Source: Enterocloster clostridioformis (lineage in GTDB: Bacteria > Bacillota > Clostridia > Lachnospirales > Lachnospiraceae). From it: a DNA stretch of 64,000 nt. The position numbers were made by a program, and so were the translations under genes. The notes under the pieces were generated by a model. It ran no database searches. It was not told where the DNA came from and saw only the letters and a list, made by a program, of their open reading frames with translations. Below, piece by piece: positions 56,658 to 64,000 of the stretch (its first letter is position 1; the number at the start of each line of letters is the position of its first letter). The stretch is from the NCBI RefSeq assembly GCF_020297485.1, contig NZ_JAIWZC010000001.1, positions 4,154,001-4,218,000 of the forward strand, in the 5' to 3' direction.

Positions 56658-58010
56658 ATGGGAAAATATTTTGGGACAGACGGCTTCCGCGGCGAGGCCA
56701 ATGTGGACCTGACAGTGGAGCACGCCTACAAGGTAGGCCGTTTCCTGGGCTGGTGCTACGGACAAAAGATGCCGGATGAGCGCTGCAGGGTGGTTATCGG
56801 AAAGGATACCAGACGCAGCAGCTATATGTTTGAATATTCCCTGGTGGCCGGGCTGACAGCCTCAGGCGCGGATGTATATCTGCTCCATGTTACCACCACC
56901 CCCAGCGTATCCTATGTGGTGCGCACCGAGGGCTTTAACTGCGGAATCATGATATCTGCCAGCCACAACCCATTTTATGACAACGGCATCAAGGTCATCA
57001 ACGAGAGAGGCGAAAAGTTAGAAGAGTCCGTCATCCTGGAGATAGAGAAGTACCTGGATGGGGAGGCGGCAGAGATTCCGCTGGCAAAGAGGGAGCATAT
57101 TGGCCGGACCGTGGACTTTGCGGCTGGACGGAACCGCTATATCGGATACCTTATATCCATAGCCACCCGTTCCTTCAAGAATATGAAGGTGGCCCTGGAC
57201 TGTTCCAACGGAAGCGCGTCCGCCATTGCCAAAAACGTATTTGACGCCCTGGGAGCGGAGACACATGTGATGAACAACGAGCCCAACGGACTGAACATCA
57301 ATACGAACTGCGGCTCCACCCATATTGAACATCTCCAGAAGTTTGTGGTAGATGAGAAATGCGACATCGGGTTTGCCTACGACGGTGATGCGGACCGGTG
57401 CATCGCGGTTGATAAGAACGGCTGTGTGGTGGATGGCGACAGCATCATGTACATCTGCGGCAAATACATGAAGGAGCAGGGAAGCCTGTTCAATAATACG
57501 GTGGTTACCACCATCATGTCCAATTTCGGATTATATAAGGCATTTGACCGGGAAGGCATTGCCTATGTGAAAACAGCTGTGGGAGATAAATATGTGTATG
57601 AGAACATGGCTGCCACAGGCCACTGTCTGGGCGGAGAGCAGTCCGGTCATATCATATTCAGCAAACATGCCACCACGGGAGACGGCATCCTCACCTCCTT
57701 AAAGGTGATGGAAGTGGTGCTGGAGAAAAAGCAGCCACTTGATAAGCTGGCCTCGGAGGTGGAGATTTATCCTCAGGTACTTAAGAATGTGCGGGTAAAG
57801 GATAAAAAGACGGCCCAGGACGACGAGGCAGTGCAGGCCGAGGTTGCCAGGGTGACCCGGAGCCTGGGCAGCGACGGAAGAATCCTGCTCCGGCAGTCAG
57901 GAACCGAACCGGTGGTCCGCGTCATGGTGGAGGCGCCTGATATCCAGACCTGCGAAACATATGTGGACCAGGTTATCCAGGTTATGAAGGACCGGGGACA
58001 TTGTATTTAA
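56658..58010 (+). CDS. glmM: Phosphoglucosamine mutase
   Basis: GlmM (450 aa) converts glucosamine-6-phosphate to glucosamine-1-phosphate for peptidoglycan precursors. The phosphoserine loop MISASHNPFYDNG is near residue 100, the metal loop YDGDADRCIAVD near 240, the sugar-binding GEQSGH near 325 and the phosphate-binding RQSGTEPVVRVMVE near 415. It is probably transcribed with the rfb genes or from an unseen promoter; the gap is 168 nt. It also uses the GlcNAc-6-P stream that nanE feeds. Confidence 0.96.
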   Translation: MGKYFGTDGFRGEANVDLTVEHAYKVGRFLGWCYGQKMPDERCRVVIGKDTRRSSYMFEYSLVAGLTASGADVYLLHVTTTPSVSYVVRTEGFNCGIMISASHNPFYDNGIKVINERGEKLEESVILEIEKYLDGEAAEIPLAKREHIGRTVDFAAGRNRYIGYLISIATRSFKNMKVALDCSNGSASAIAKNVFDALGAETHVMNNEPNGLNINTNCGSTHIEHLQKFVVDEKCDIGFAYDGDADRCIAVDKNGCVVDGDSIMYICGKYMKEQGSLFNNTVVTTIMSNFGLYKAFDREGIAYVKTAVGDKYVYENMAATGHCLGGEQSGHIIFSKHATTGDGILTSLKVMEVVLEKKQPLDKLASEVEIYPQVLKNVRVKDKKTAQDDEAVQAEVARVTRSLGSDGRILLRQSGTEPVVRVMVEAPDIQTCETYVDQVIQVMKDRGHCI

Positions 58011-58132
58011 GCGGGGATGTAAGGATTAGCGGAAGATTCCCCGGAAATGAAAACGGGAGCCTTGGAGTACATTTTATGAAACAGAGGAATAAAAGCCATA
58101 ACTATTGAGAATAGTCAACCGGCGACTCCTTA

Positions 58133-58161
58133 TTGTCAGTTATTTTGAAATGTGCTATAAT
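58133..58161 (+). promoter_or_regulatory. Strong extended -10 promoter upstream of leuA
   Basis: TTGTCA (58133-58138) and a perfect TATAAT (58156-58161) are 17 nt apart, with TGC directly before the -10 (TG extension). The start of transcription is predicted near 58168. Confidence 0.75.
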
Positions 58162-58184
58162 TAGATAACGTTGCGAAGAGGACA

Positions 58185-58225
58185 ACAGAAATCCCGGAGC
58201 GCCGTGCTCCGGGATTTCTGTATTT
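58185..58225 (+). terminator. Terminator just after the leuA promoter
   Basis: A perfect 16-bp stem (58185-58200 with 58206-58221), a 5-nt loop and TATTT. It lies only about 17 nt downstream of the predicted transcription start, so it could act as an attenuator for leuA, end a short RNA, or terminate glmM read-through. Confidence 0.8.
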
Positions 58226-58502
58226 ACCGCACAGCCCTGACCGGGGGGTGTGTCCTTACAGCCAGCGATTTTCAGAGTAAAGGAATGATGTGAAATGGGG
58301 CTGAACCAGTAAGAGTCGTGCTGTTCATCATCCGTCATTACGGTGTCATTGAGCGACTGCCCGGAATGGGCTGACGGCAGAAATGAAGATTAAAGCGCAG
58401 TGATAAAAGGACAGGACACCGTATGAAGTGAGAATGGAATATGGACGGAACCAGGCGTTTCCAGGCGCCTGAAATCAGATGAACAGAATGGAGGAATGAA
58501 TT

Positions 58503-60170
58503 ATGTTAAATTATCAAAGATATAAAAGGGTCCCTGTGGTGGATTTTCCGGAGCGCACATGGCCGAATAAGGAGATTATGAAGGCTCCTATATGGTGCAG
58601 CGTGGACCTTAGGGACGGCAACCAGGCCCTTGTGGAGCCAATGGTGGTGGAGGAGAAGGTGGAGATGTTCAACCTTCTTGTGAAGCTGGGCTTTAAGGAG
58701 ATTGAGGTGGGTTTTCCTGCCGCATCCCAGATTGAGTATGATTTCTTACGCACCCTGGTGGAGCGCAAGCTCATCCCGGACGACGTGGAGGTTCAGGTGC
58801 TGGTGCAGTGCCGCGAGCATCTGATTAAGAGGACCTTTGAGGCCCTTGAAGGCGTTAAGAAGGCCATTGTACATATCTACAATTCCACGTCCGCCTTACA
58901 GAGGGATGTGGTGTTCCATAAGGACAGGGAGGACATAAAGGATATAGCTGTCATAGGCACCAAGATGGTACAGCGGTATATGGCTGACTGTGATACCCAG
59001 ATTCGTCTGGAGTATTCCCCTGAGAGCTTTACCGGCACAGAGCTGGATTTTGCCCTTGATATCTGTACAGCGGTACAGGAGACCTGGGGCGCCACCAAGG
59101 AGAAGCCCATTATCATCAATCTCCCGTCCACGGTGGAGATGACTACCCCCAATGTGTATGCGGACCAGATTGAATGGATGAATACACACTTTAAGGACAG
59201 GGAAAGCATTATCCTGAGTATCCATCCCCACAATGACAGGGGTGAGGGTGTGGCTTCCACAGAACTGGCCCTTCTTGCAGGAGCTGACAGGGTGGAGGGT
59301 ACCCTTTTCGGCAACGGGGAGCGCACCGGTAATGTGGACATACTGACAGTTGCATATAATATGTTTTCACAGGGTATCAACCCTGAACTTAACATTGAGA
59401 ATATCCGTGAGATTGCAGAGGTCTGTGAGCGCTGCACCAAGATGGATATTCCGCCCAGACATCCCTATGCAGGCAAGCTGGTGTTCACCGCATTTTCCGG
59501 TTCCCATCAGGATGCCATCAACAAGGGCATGCAGGCCCTTCACGAGAGGAACGGACAGTACTGGGAGGTTCCATACCTTCCCATCGATCCCAGCGATATC
59601 GGCAGGGAGTACGAGCCCATCGTGCGTATCAACAGCCAGTCCGGCAAGGGCGGCGTAGCCTTTGTCATGGACACCTTCTACGGCTTCAAGCTGCCAAAGG
59701 GCATGCACAAGGAATTCGCGGATGTCATCCAGAAGATTTCCGAGCAGCAGGGTGAGGTCGCGCCTGAGCAGATCATGGATGAATTTAAGAAGAATTACCT
59801 GGAGCGCAAGGAACCCATGCACTTTAGAAAGTGCCGCATAACCGATACGGAGACAGGAGACGGCGAGTTTGCGACACTGGCTAAGGTAACCTACTCCGAT
59901 CATGGCATTGAGAAGACCTTTGAAGGCGTTGGAAACGGACCTATTGATGCTGTACAGAGAGGCATGGAGGATGCCCTTGGCATCCAGATTAAGGTTCTGG
60001 ACTACAGCGAGCACGCATTGGCATCCGGATCCGGCGCAGAGGCTGCTTCCTACATCCATCTGGTAGACCAGGTGACGGGCAGGGCCACTTACGGCGTGGG
60101 TATCAGCTCCAATATCACAAGGGCTTCCATCCGCGGTATATTCAGTGCGGTGAACAGGCTGTTCTATTAA
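58503..60170 (+). CDS. leuA: 2-isopropylmalate synthase
   Basis: LeuA of the long type (555 aa), which condenses acetyl-CoA with 2-oxoisovalerate as the first committed step of leucine synthesis. The HMGL-like barrel has WCSVDLRDGNQAL near residue 32 and the metal His pair in LSIHPHNDRGEG near 238; LFGNGERTGNVD follows. The C-terminal regulatory domain (about residues 440-555) is present, so leucine feedback is likely. GGAGG precedes the ATG. It stands alone, closed by a strong terminator. Confidence 0.96.
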   Translation: MLNYQRYKRVPVVDFPERTWPNKEIMKAPIWCSVDLRDGNQALVEPMVVEEKVEMFNLLVKLGFKEIEVGFPAASQIEYDFLRTLVERKLIPDDVEVQVLVQCREHLIKRTFEALEGVKKAIVHIYNSTSALQRDVVFHKDREDIKDIAVIGTKMVQRYMADCDTQIRLEYSPESFTGTELDFALDICTAVQETWGATKEKPIIINLPSTVEMTTPNVYADQIEWMNTHFKDRESIILSIHPHNDRGEGVASTELALLAGADRVEGTLFGNGERTGNVDILTVAYNMFSQGINPELNIENIREIAEVCERCTKMDIPPRHPYAGKLVFTAFSGSHQDAINKGMQALHERNGQYWEVPYLPIDPSDIGREYEPIVRINSQSGKGGVAFVMDTFYGFKLPKGMHKEFADVIQKISEQQGEVAPEQIMDEFKKNYLERKEPMHFRKCRITDTETGDGEFATLAKVTYSDHGIEKTFEGVGNGPIDAVQRGMEDALGIQIKVLDYSEHALASGSGAEAASYIHLVDQVTGRATYGVGISSNITRASIRGIFSAVNRLFY

Positions 60171-60231
60171 TAGGCAGTTGATATTCTGGGTGTTATATTT
60201 GATGTGGTGTTATTGAAGTGATGAAAGATTG

Positions 60232-60261
60232 AAGGACCGGCCTTTTGGGGCCGGTCCTTTT
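60232..60261 (+). terminator. Terminator of leuA
   Basis: AAGGACCGGCC (60232-60242) and GGCCGGTCCTT (60249-60259) form a perfect 11-bp stem, followed by TTG within a TTTT run. Confidence 0.9.
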
Positions 60262-60482
60262 GTGAGGTGCGCCGATTTCTTGATGCTTTAGATTCTTCGC
60301 ATGAAACCAGAATGCCTCCGAAACCGGCAGGCGCTCTGCTTCTGGGACTGGCGGCCTCTGTGCTGGCCATAGAACAGGTGTCGGGGCGAATCAGAAGGAG
60401 ATTCTGGACGGAGCCATAGTGCCGGTCGCCATGACGCCGGAGACATCATGACACCGGAGACATCATGACGCCAAGCGCCATA
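60262..60482 (+). other. Intergenic region with short tandem repeat
   Basis: No gene recognised. A 35-codon plus-strand frame (MPPKPAGALLLGLAA... from about 60312) with a hydrophobic stretch is present but without a ribosome site. The 17-bp repeat at 60430-60472 is the main feature. Confidence 0.6.
60430..60472 (+). repeat. 17-bp tandem repeat (2.5 copies)
   Basis: CATGACGCCGGAGACAT (60430-60446), a copy with one change (60447-60463) and a partial third copy (60464-60472). Confidence 0.85.
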
Positions 60483-62135
60483 TCACTGGCCGGACTGGTC
60501 AAATCCCAGGTTGTCAAAGGAAGACGCGGAGCAGATTCCGGACGGATCATCCATATACTCCAGGGCAACCTTGTCTCCCGGCTGGGTCAGGGCCAGCTCG
60601 TTGCTCAGATCATAGGACACGGTGAAGATATGGTCCTGTTTTTCCTCCAGAATCAGCTTATAGGTTACGGTATTGTCTATGGTCTCGCTGGCAATGCGCA
60701 GGACAGTGCCCTCCTCCTTGGAAAGGGTCTGGCCTGTGGTGATATTCACACCGGCGTTTCCGCGGACCTGGCGGAAATTGCGCAGGGCGCTGTCAATGGT
60801 CTCGCCGGTTCCCACATTGGTATAGTTGGAGACGGACACAAAGGCGTACTGTTTAATCAGGCCCGCGTTATCCTTTAAGGTCATGAAGTAGGCGGGCTGT
60901 CCGTCCAGATTGATAATCATTGGGAAGGATGCCCTGTAGCCAAACTGCTGAACCTTTCCTTCCGCAGAGCTCTGGGCCGCCATCTCGGTTGCGCCGCTCA
61001 TCTGGTAGATATTGGATTCCTTGGTCACCATGTCCACCAGTATGAAGCCGATGGCTGATTCATCGGAGCCCACGCTGGTAAGGCCTGTGAACAGGTAGCA
61101 GCGGGTACCGTTATAGATAATGATATCACCCTGGCTGGGGCGGAATTTGTCCTGGTTGGAGAAGTTGAAAATACCGTGCACATATACGCCCTGGTTCTGA
61201 ATCTGCTGCATCACGAAATTCTCAGGCTGCACGCGGTCTACCCAATCCGGCAGTGTGGCGATGGTATAATGGGCGGTCTCTCCGGTGGTGGCATTGACCG
61301 TCAGTACTCCGTCTGCCTCAGGCAGGTTAAAGAGCCAGCGGTTTTGATAGGAGGTAATAACCCAGTAAGGAACGCCGTCATCATCCAGCTCAAAGGAATA
61401 ATCCGTAAGACCTTTAAAGAGTCCGCCGCCAAAGAAGCGCACATGGCGGTTTAAGTCGTCTAACAGGTAAGCATTGGCCTGGTATTTGATTTTATGGTCT
61501 GTTACCAGGGTTACGTCGCTGACATCACTGGCTGACACCACGATATAACCGGCGGAGCCGTCCATATTTTTAAGCCATTTGAAGAAACCGGAGTGCTCCA
61601 GGGGGACCACCCATACCAGCTTGCCGTTTACCTTCTGGATAACGGGGGCACCCAGGATAACCTGGCTTCCCAGACCGGGATTTTCTCCTACTTTCTTATC
61701 TGCCAGCTCTCTTGCCAGACTCTTGTCCACGATGGGAAGCTGGTCCAGAGCCAGGGGCTGTACGGTATCCGTGAATTCTGACACCGCCGGGACGCCTAAC
61801 TGGTCCCTGTACGCCTTGTAATTGAAAAGGGGCATGGACAGGATGGAAACGCCGAAATACAGCACCCAAAGGATGGCCAGAAGGATGAATCCCCTTTTAT
61901 ATCCCTTTACACTTTTGTCAATGCTGATCTGCGGGCGGCCGTATTCGTTGGCGCCTACCCGTACGCTGCCCAGGGCCACGAAAAAGTTAAGCACCACATA
62001 GCAGCTGATGATGAAGCACCAGGAAAATGCCCCATCCGGATACAGGGGGTTTAGATTGGGCCCCTGGAAAATAATCAAAATGAAGAAGATGGCGGTTAGC
62101 GCCAGGTTCAATAAAAATTGTGTCTTTTTCTTCAT
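60483..62135 (-). CDS. Membrane protein with large outer domain, function unknown
   Basis: A 550-residue protein that I do not recognise. Three hydrophobic segments lie near the N-terminus (residues 7-25, 38-56 and 82-102), then a long soluble region of about 440 residues, probably outside the cell. That region has repeated Tyr/Asn-rich beta-like stretches (SFELDDDGVPYWVITSYQNRWLF, VYVHGIFNFSNQDKF) and a C-terminal small barrel-like segment (TLSKEEGTVLRIASETID). CGGAGGAATCT precedes the ATG. It is convergent with leuA and divergent from the TraX-like gene. A structural search could place it. Confidence 0.8.
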   Translation of the reverse strand: MKKKTQFLLNLALTAIFFILIIFQGPNLNPLYPDGAFSWCFIISCYVVLNFFVALGSVRVGANEYGRPQISIDKSVKGYKRGFILLAILWVLYFGVSILSMPLFNYKAYRDQLGVPAVSEFTDTVQPLALDQLPIVDKSLARELADKKVGENPGLGSQVILGAPVIQKVNGKLVWVVPLEHSGFFKWLKNMDGSAGYIVVSASDVSDVTLVTDHKIKYQANAYLLDDLNRHVRFFGGGLFKGLTDYSFELDDDGVPYWVITSYQNRWLFNLPEADGVLTVNATTGETAHYTIATLPDWVDRVQPENFVMQQIQNQGVYVHGIFNFSNQDKFRPSQGDIIIYNGTRCYLFTGLTSVGSDESAIGFILVDMVTKESNIYQMSGATEMAAQSSAEGKVQQFGYRASFPMIINLDGQPAYFMTLKDNAGLIKQYAFVSVSNYTNVGTGETIDSALRNFRQVRGNAGVNITTGQTLSKEEGTVLRIASETIDNTVTYKLILEEKQDHIFTVSYDLSNELALTQPGDKVALEYMDDPSGICSASSFDNLGFDQSGQ

Positions 62136-62256
62136 AGATTCCTCCGATTCTTAACATCTTTTTAACAGAAGTCTTATACAGCATTATATATCATGTGGAA
62201 ATAAATACAAGGGGAAAAAGCTGGTGACTTCATAAAGAATGTATTAAGAAAACACT

Positions 62257-62284
62257 TTGCAAACCAATGACCCGGTGATAAGAT
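62257..62284 (+). promoter_or_regulatory. Candidate promoter of the traX-like gene
   Basis: TTGCAA (62257-62262) and TAAGAT (62279-62284) are 16 nt apart. Weak evidence. Confidence 0.35.
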
Positions 62285-62320
62285 AAATACATAGATTAGA
62301 TGTAAGGAAGGAATTGAGGC

Positions 62321-63109
62321 ATGCCGTCCAGCAGAAAGAAACCGGAAACACAGGGAGGATTAAGCGGTACCGCCCTGAAATATATTGCCATGACCGCCAT
62401 GCTTGCGGACCACATAGGAGTTGTGCTGTTGGAACGGATTGTGTACTACAGAGGCAGCCTGGAACGGGTCGCCATGATCATGACATCCCAATGGGGGGAC
62501 AGGCTCTATTGGCTGTGCCAGGTGCTCAGGTCCGCGGGACGGATTGCATTTCCAATCTACTGCTTTTTGCTGGTGGAGGGATTCCTTCACACCAGGGACT
62601 GGCGCAGATACTGGCTCAGGATGGCTGCGTTTGCACTTATCTCGGAAATTCCCTTCCGCCTGGCTGTGTGGAATACGTGGGCAGGTGGAGGCTGCAATGT
62701 GTACGTTGAGCTGGCAATCGGACTGCTGGTGCTCCGGGGCCTGAAACAGAGCCAGGGTTTAACGGAGCCGTACCGTGTCATTGGGATGGCCGCCGCCATT
62801 GGGGGCGGATGCCTGGCGGCTGTCTTTTTGAAGGCGGATTACGATATGGACGGGATTCTTATTATTTCATTGTTTTATCTCCTGAGGGATAAACGCCCTG
62901 TCCAGGTGATGTCCGGCAGCCTCCTGTCTTTTCTGGGGTCCTGGGACAAGTATCATGGGACGGGGGTTCTTTCGGCGGTGCCCCTGCTTTTTTACAACGG
63001 GAGAAAAGGACAGGCCCGATGGAAGTACGCATTCTATTGGTTTTACCCGCTGCATTTAATGGCGCTGTTTCTCATACGGCTGTGTGTCATAGGAATTCCT
63101 CTCGGATAA
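62321..63109 (+). CDS. TraX family membrane protein
   Basis: Polytopic membrane protein (262 aa) of the TraX family, named after the F-plasmid pilin acetylase but common as a chromosomal gene in Firmicutes. SGTALKYIAMTAMLADHIG near the N-terminus and RIAFPIYCFLLVEGFLHTRDWRRYWLR are family features, and FYWFYPLHLMALFLI closes the protein. Six to eight helices are predicted. It likely acylates an unknown surface substrate. GGAAGG precedes the start. No conjugation genes are nearby. Confidence 0.9.
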   Translation: MPSSRKKPETQGGLSGTALKYIAMTAMLADHIGVVLLERIVYYRGSLERVAMIMTSQWGDRLYWLCQVLRSAGRIAFPIYCFLLVEGFLHTRDWRRYWLRMAAFALISEIPFRLAVWNTWAGGGCNVYVELAIGLLVLRGLKQSQGLTEPYRVIGMAAAIGGGCLAAVFLKADYDMDGILIISLFYLLRDKRPVQVMSGSLLSFLGSWDKYHGTGVLSAVPLLFYNGRKGQARWKYAFYWFYPLHLMALFLIRLCVIGIPLG

Positions 63110-63207
63110 TTCCGGGGCGCCCGGGTCTGGAACGGACAAAACCGTTCTGGTTTGCGCGGGGACTTGTGCTGTAAACGTATTAAAATAAAGAGATGTATGA
63201 GGTTTAT

Positions 63208-63933
63208 ATGGCTAAGACAAAATATAATGAGATTTATACGGCGCTCAGGGAAAAGATGGAGGATGGGACATACGCTTTTCAGGAGCTGCTGCCCTCGGAA
63301 AATACCCTGGTGAAGGAGTTCGGCTGTTCAAGGAATACCATCCGCCGGGCCATCGGGCAGCTGGCGTCGGAAGGATATGTGCAGAGCATCCACGGCAAGG
63401 GAGTGAGAATCATTTACCAGCCCGGACAGCAGCAGTCGGAGTTCATACTGGGAGGCATAGAGAGCCTGAAGGAGGCAGTGGCCAGAAACAGGAAAAATTA
63501 TACCACCAAGGTGGTCTGCTTCGCGGAGCTGACCGTGGATGAGACCATACGCAGGCGGACCACATTCCCTGTGGGGGCCCAGATTTATTATATACAGCGT
63601 GTGCGCTGCATTGAGGGGGAAGCCTTAATCATTGACCATAACTATTTCCTAAAGGATGTGGTGCGGGACCTGACGCCGGAGATTGCGGAGCGTTCCATTT
63701 ATGAATATATGGAAAATGACCTGGGCGAAAGCATTGTGACCACCAAGAGAAAGATGACCGTGGAGCGAGTTAACCAGATTGATGAAAAGTATCTGGATTT
63801 AAAGGATTATAACTGTATGGCAGTGGTGAGCAGCATGACCTATAATAAGGAGGGAGTCATGTTTGAGTTCACCCAGTCCAGGCACAGACCGGACCGGTTC
63901 GTATTTTACGATCTGGCCCATCGGACAAAATAG
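63208..63933 (+). CDS. GntR/HutC family regulator, TreR-like
   Basis: GntR-type repressor (241 aa). The winged helix domain (residues 1-70) has YNEIYTALREKMEDGTYAF and SENTLVKEFGCSRNTIRRAIGQLASEGYVQSIHGKG. The C-terminal UTRA effector domain ends in SSMTYNKEGVMFEFTQSRHRPDRF, close to trehalose-operon repressors. The ATG at 63208 has GAGG 5-6 nt upstream; an in-frame ATG at 63193 is less likely. The regulated operon is probably beyond the window. A terminator follows 10 nt after the stop. Confidence 0.9.
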   Translation: MAKTKYNEIYTALREKMEDGTYAFQELLPSENTLVKEFGCSRNTIRRAIGQLASEGYVQSIHGKGVRIIYQPGQQQSEFILGGIESLKEAVARNRKNYTTKVVCFAELTVDETIRRRTTFPVGAQIYYIQRVRCIEGEALIIDHNYFLKDVVRDLTPEIAERSIYEYMENDLGESIVTTKRKMTVERVNQIDEKYLDLKDYNCMAVVSSMTYNKEGVMFEFTQSRHRPDRFVFYDLAHRTK

Positions 63934-63943
63934 GTAAATCAAG

Positions 63944-63991
63944 GCACCGGAGAACAGAAAGCTTCAGGCAGATGTTCGTCCGGTGCTTTTT
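63944..63991 (+). terminator. Terminator of the TreR-like gene
   Basis: GCACCGGA (63944-63951) pairs with TCCGGTGC (63979-63986), with an inner GAAC/GTTC pair, followed by TTTTT. Confidence 0.85.
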
Positions 63992-64000
63992 GGATGCGAA

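Larger units (their letters stand above)
58011..58502 (+). other. Intergenic and leader region between glmM and leuA
   Basis: Holds the promoter 58133-58161 and the terminator 58185-58225. From 58226 to the leuA ribosome site no gene, T-box or other named riboswitch was recognised. Confidence 0.65.

Noticed and set aside
58226..58500. T-box leucine riboswitch before leuA
   Set aside because: No GGTGG-type T-box core and no specifier-loop layout could be found in the region; only the promoter and terminator pair is supported.
62321..63109. Conjugative element marked by traX
   Set aside because: TraX-family genes are common in Firmicute chromosomes, and no relaxase, coupling protein or type IV secretion gene is nearby.

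Overview
The window comes from a moderately GC-balanced Firmicute chromosome. The gene families point to gut Lachnospiraceae, something like Enterocloster or Hungatella: a bacterial V-type ATPase operon, several Opp/Dpp transporters, a CD1871A-type CXXC mini-protein, DUF3841 and DUF951 proteins, and a Clostridia-style rpmE-DUF1385-prmC-prfA block. The species is inferred, not proven. No rRNA, tRNA, CRISPR array, prophage or plasmid function was seen.

Layout. 1-2.5 kb: the end of an aldo/keto reductase, DUF951, then rpsF-ssb-rpsR with its own promoter, a leader hairpin over the rpsF Shine-Dalgarno, and a terminator. 2.6-9.7 kb: a peptide ABC operon (lipoprotein SBP, two ATPases, two permeases) followed by a LysR regulator. 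9.7-14.2 kb: an RND efflux pair behind a promoter that lies inside an inverted repeat. 14.4-23.5 kb: a complete nine-gene V-ATPase operon (H-I-K-E-C-F-A-B-D) whose K subunit carries the residues of Na+-binding rotors. Its terminator is followed at once by a class C group II intron with its maturase (23.5-25.3 kb). 25.4-27.3 kb: a redox cassette of TlpA-like lipoprotein, 49-aa CXXC membrane protein and NapH/CcoG-like polyferredoxin. 27.4-35.0 kb: a second peptide ABC operon that also carries an M24 peptidase and a cyclophilin-like protein. 35.0-38.8 kb: rpmE, DUF1385, prmC, prfA.

38.8-42.4 kb is a decaying surface-stress locus. It holds a frameshifted LysM protein gene, a degenerate 15-bp minisatellite, an ECF sigma gene with a large internal deletion, and its cognate anti-sigma gene split by an IS630-family element. 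Removing the element and one TA restores the anti-sigma frame exactly. The IS transposase is in two frames joined at a slippery T TTA AAA site. 42.4-44.8 kb: an AraC regulator behind a perfect 21-bp palindrome, and two overlapping DUF3841 paralogues.

44.9-52.7 kb is a sialic-acid operon: SBP, two permeases (no ATPase), two tandem Gfo/Idh/MocA oxidoreductases of NanOx type, a NanA-like lyase, a YhcH/NanQ-like protein and NanE. It looks built to import and reopen 2,7-anhydro-Neu5Ac and feed it to aminosugar metabolism. No nanK or sialidase is in view. 52.8-53.4 kb: a broken LRR gene. 53.5-58.0 kb: rfbA-rfbB-rfbD (no rfbC) and glmM. 58.1-60.3 kb: leuA behind a promoter/terminator pair that looks like an attenuator or a small RNA. 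60.5-64 kb: a membrane protein of unknown function on the minus strand, a TraX-family protein and a TreR-like GntR regulator with a terminator.

Stretches over about 300 bases without an intact gene are covered by entries for 2577-2690, 14153-14649, 38654-39010, 39637-39868, 58011-58502 and 60262-60482.
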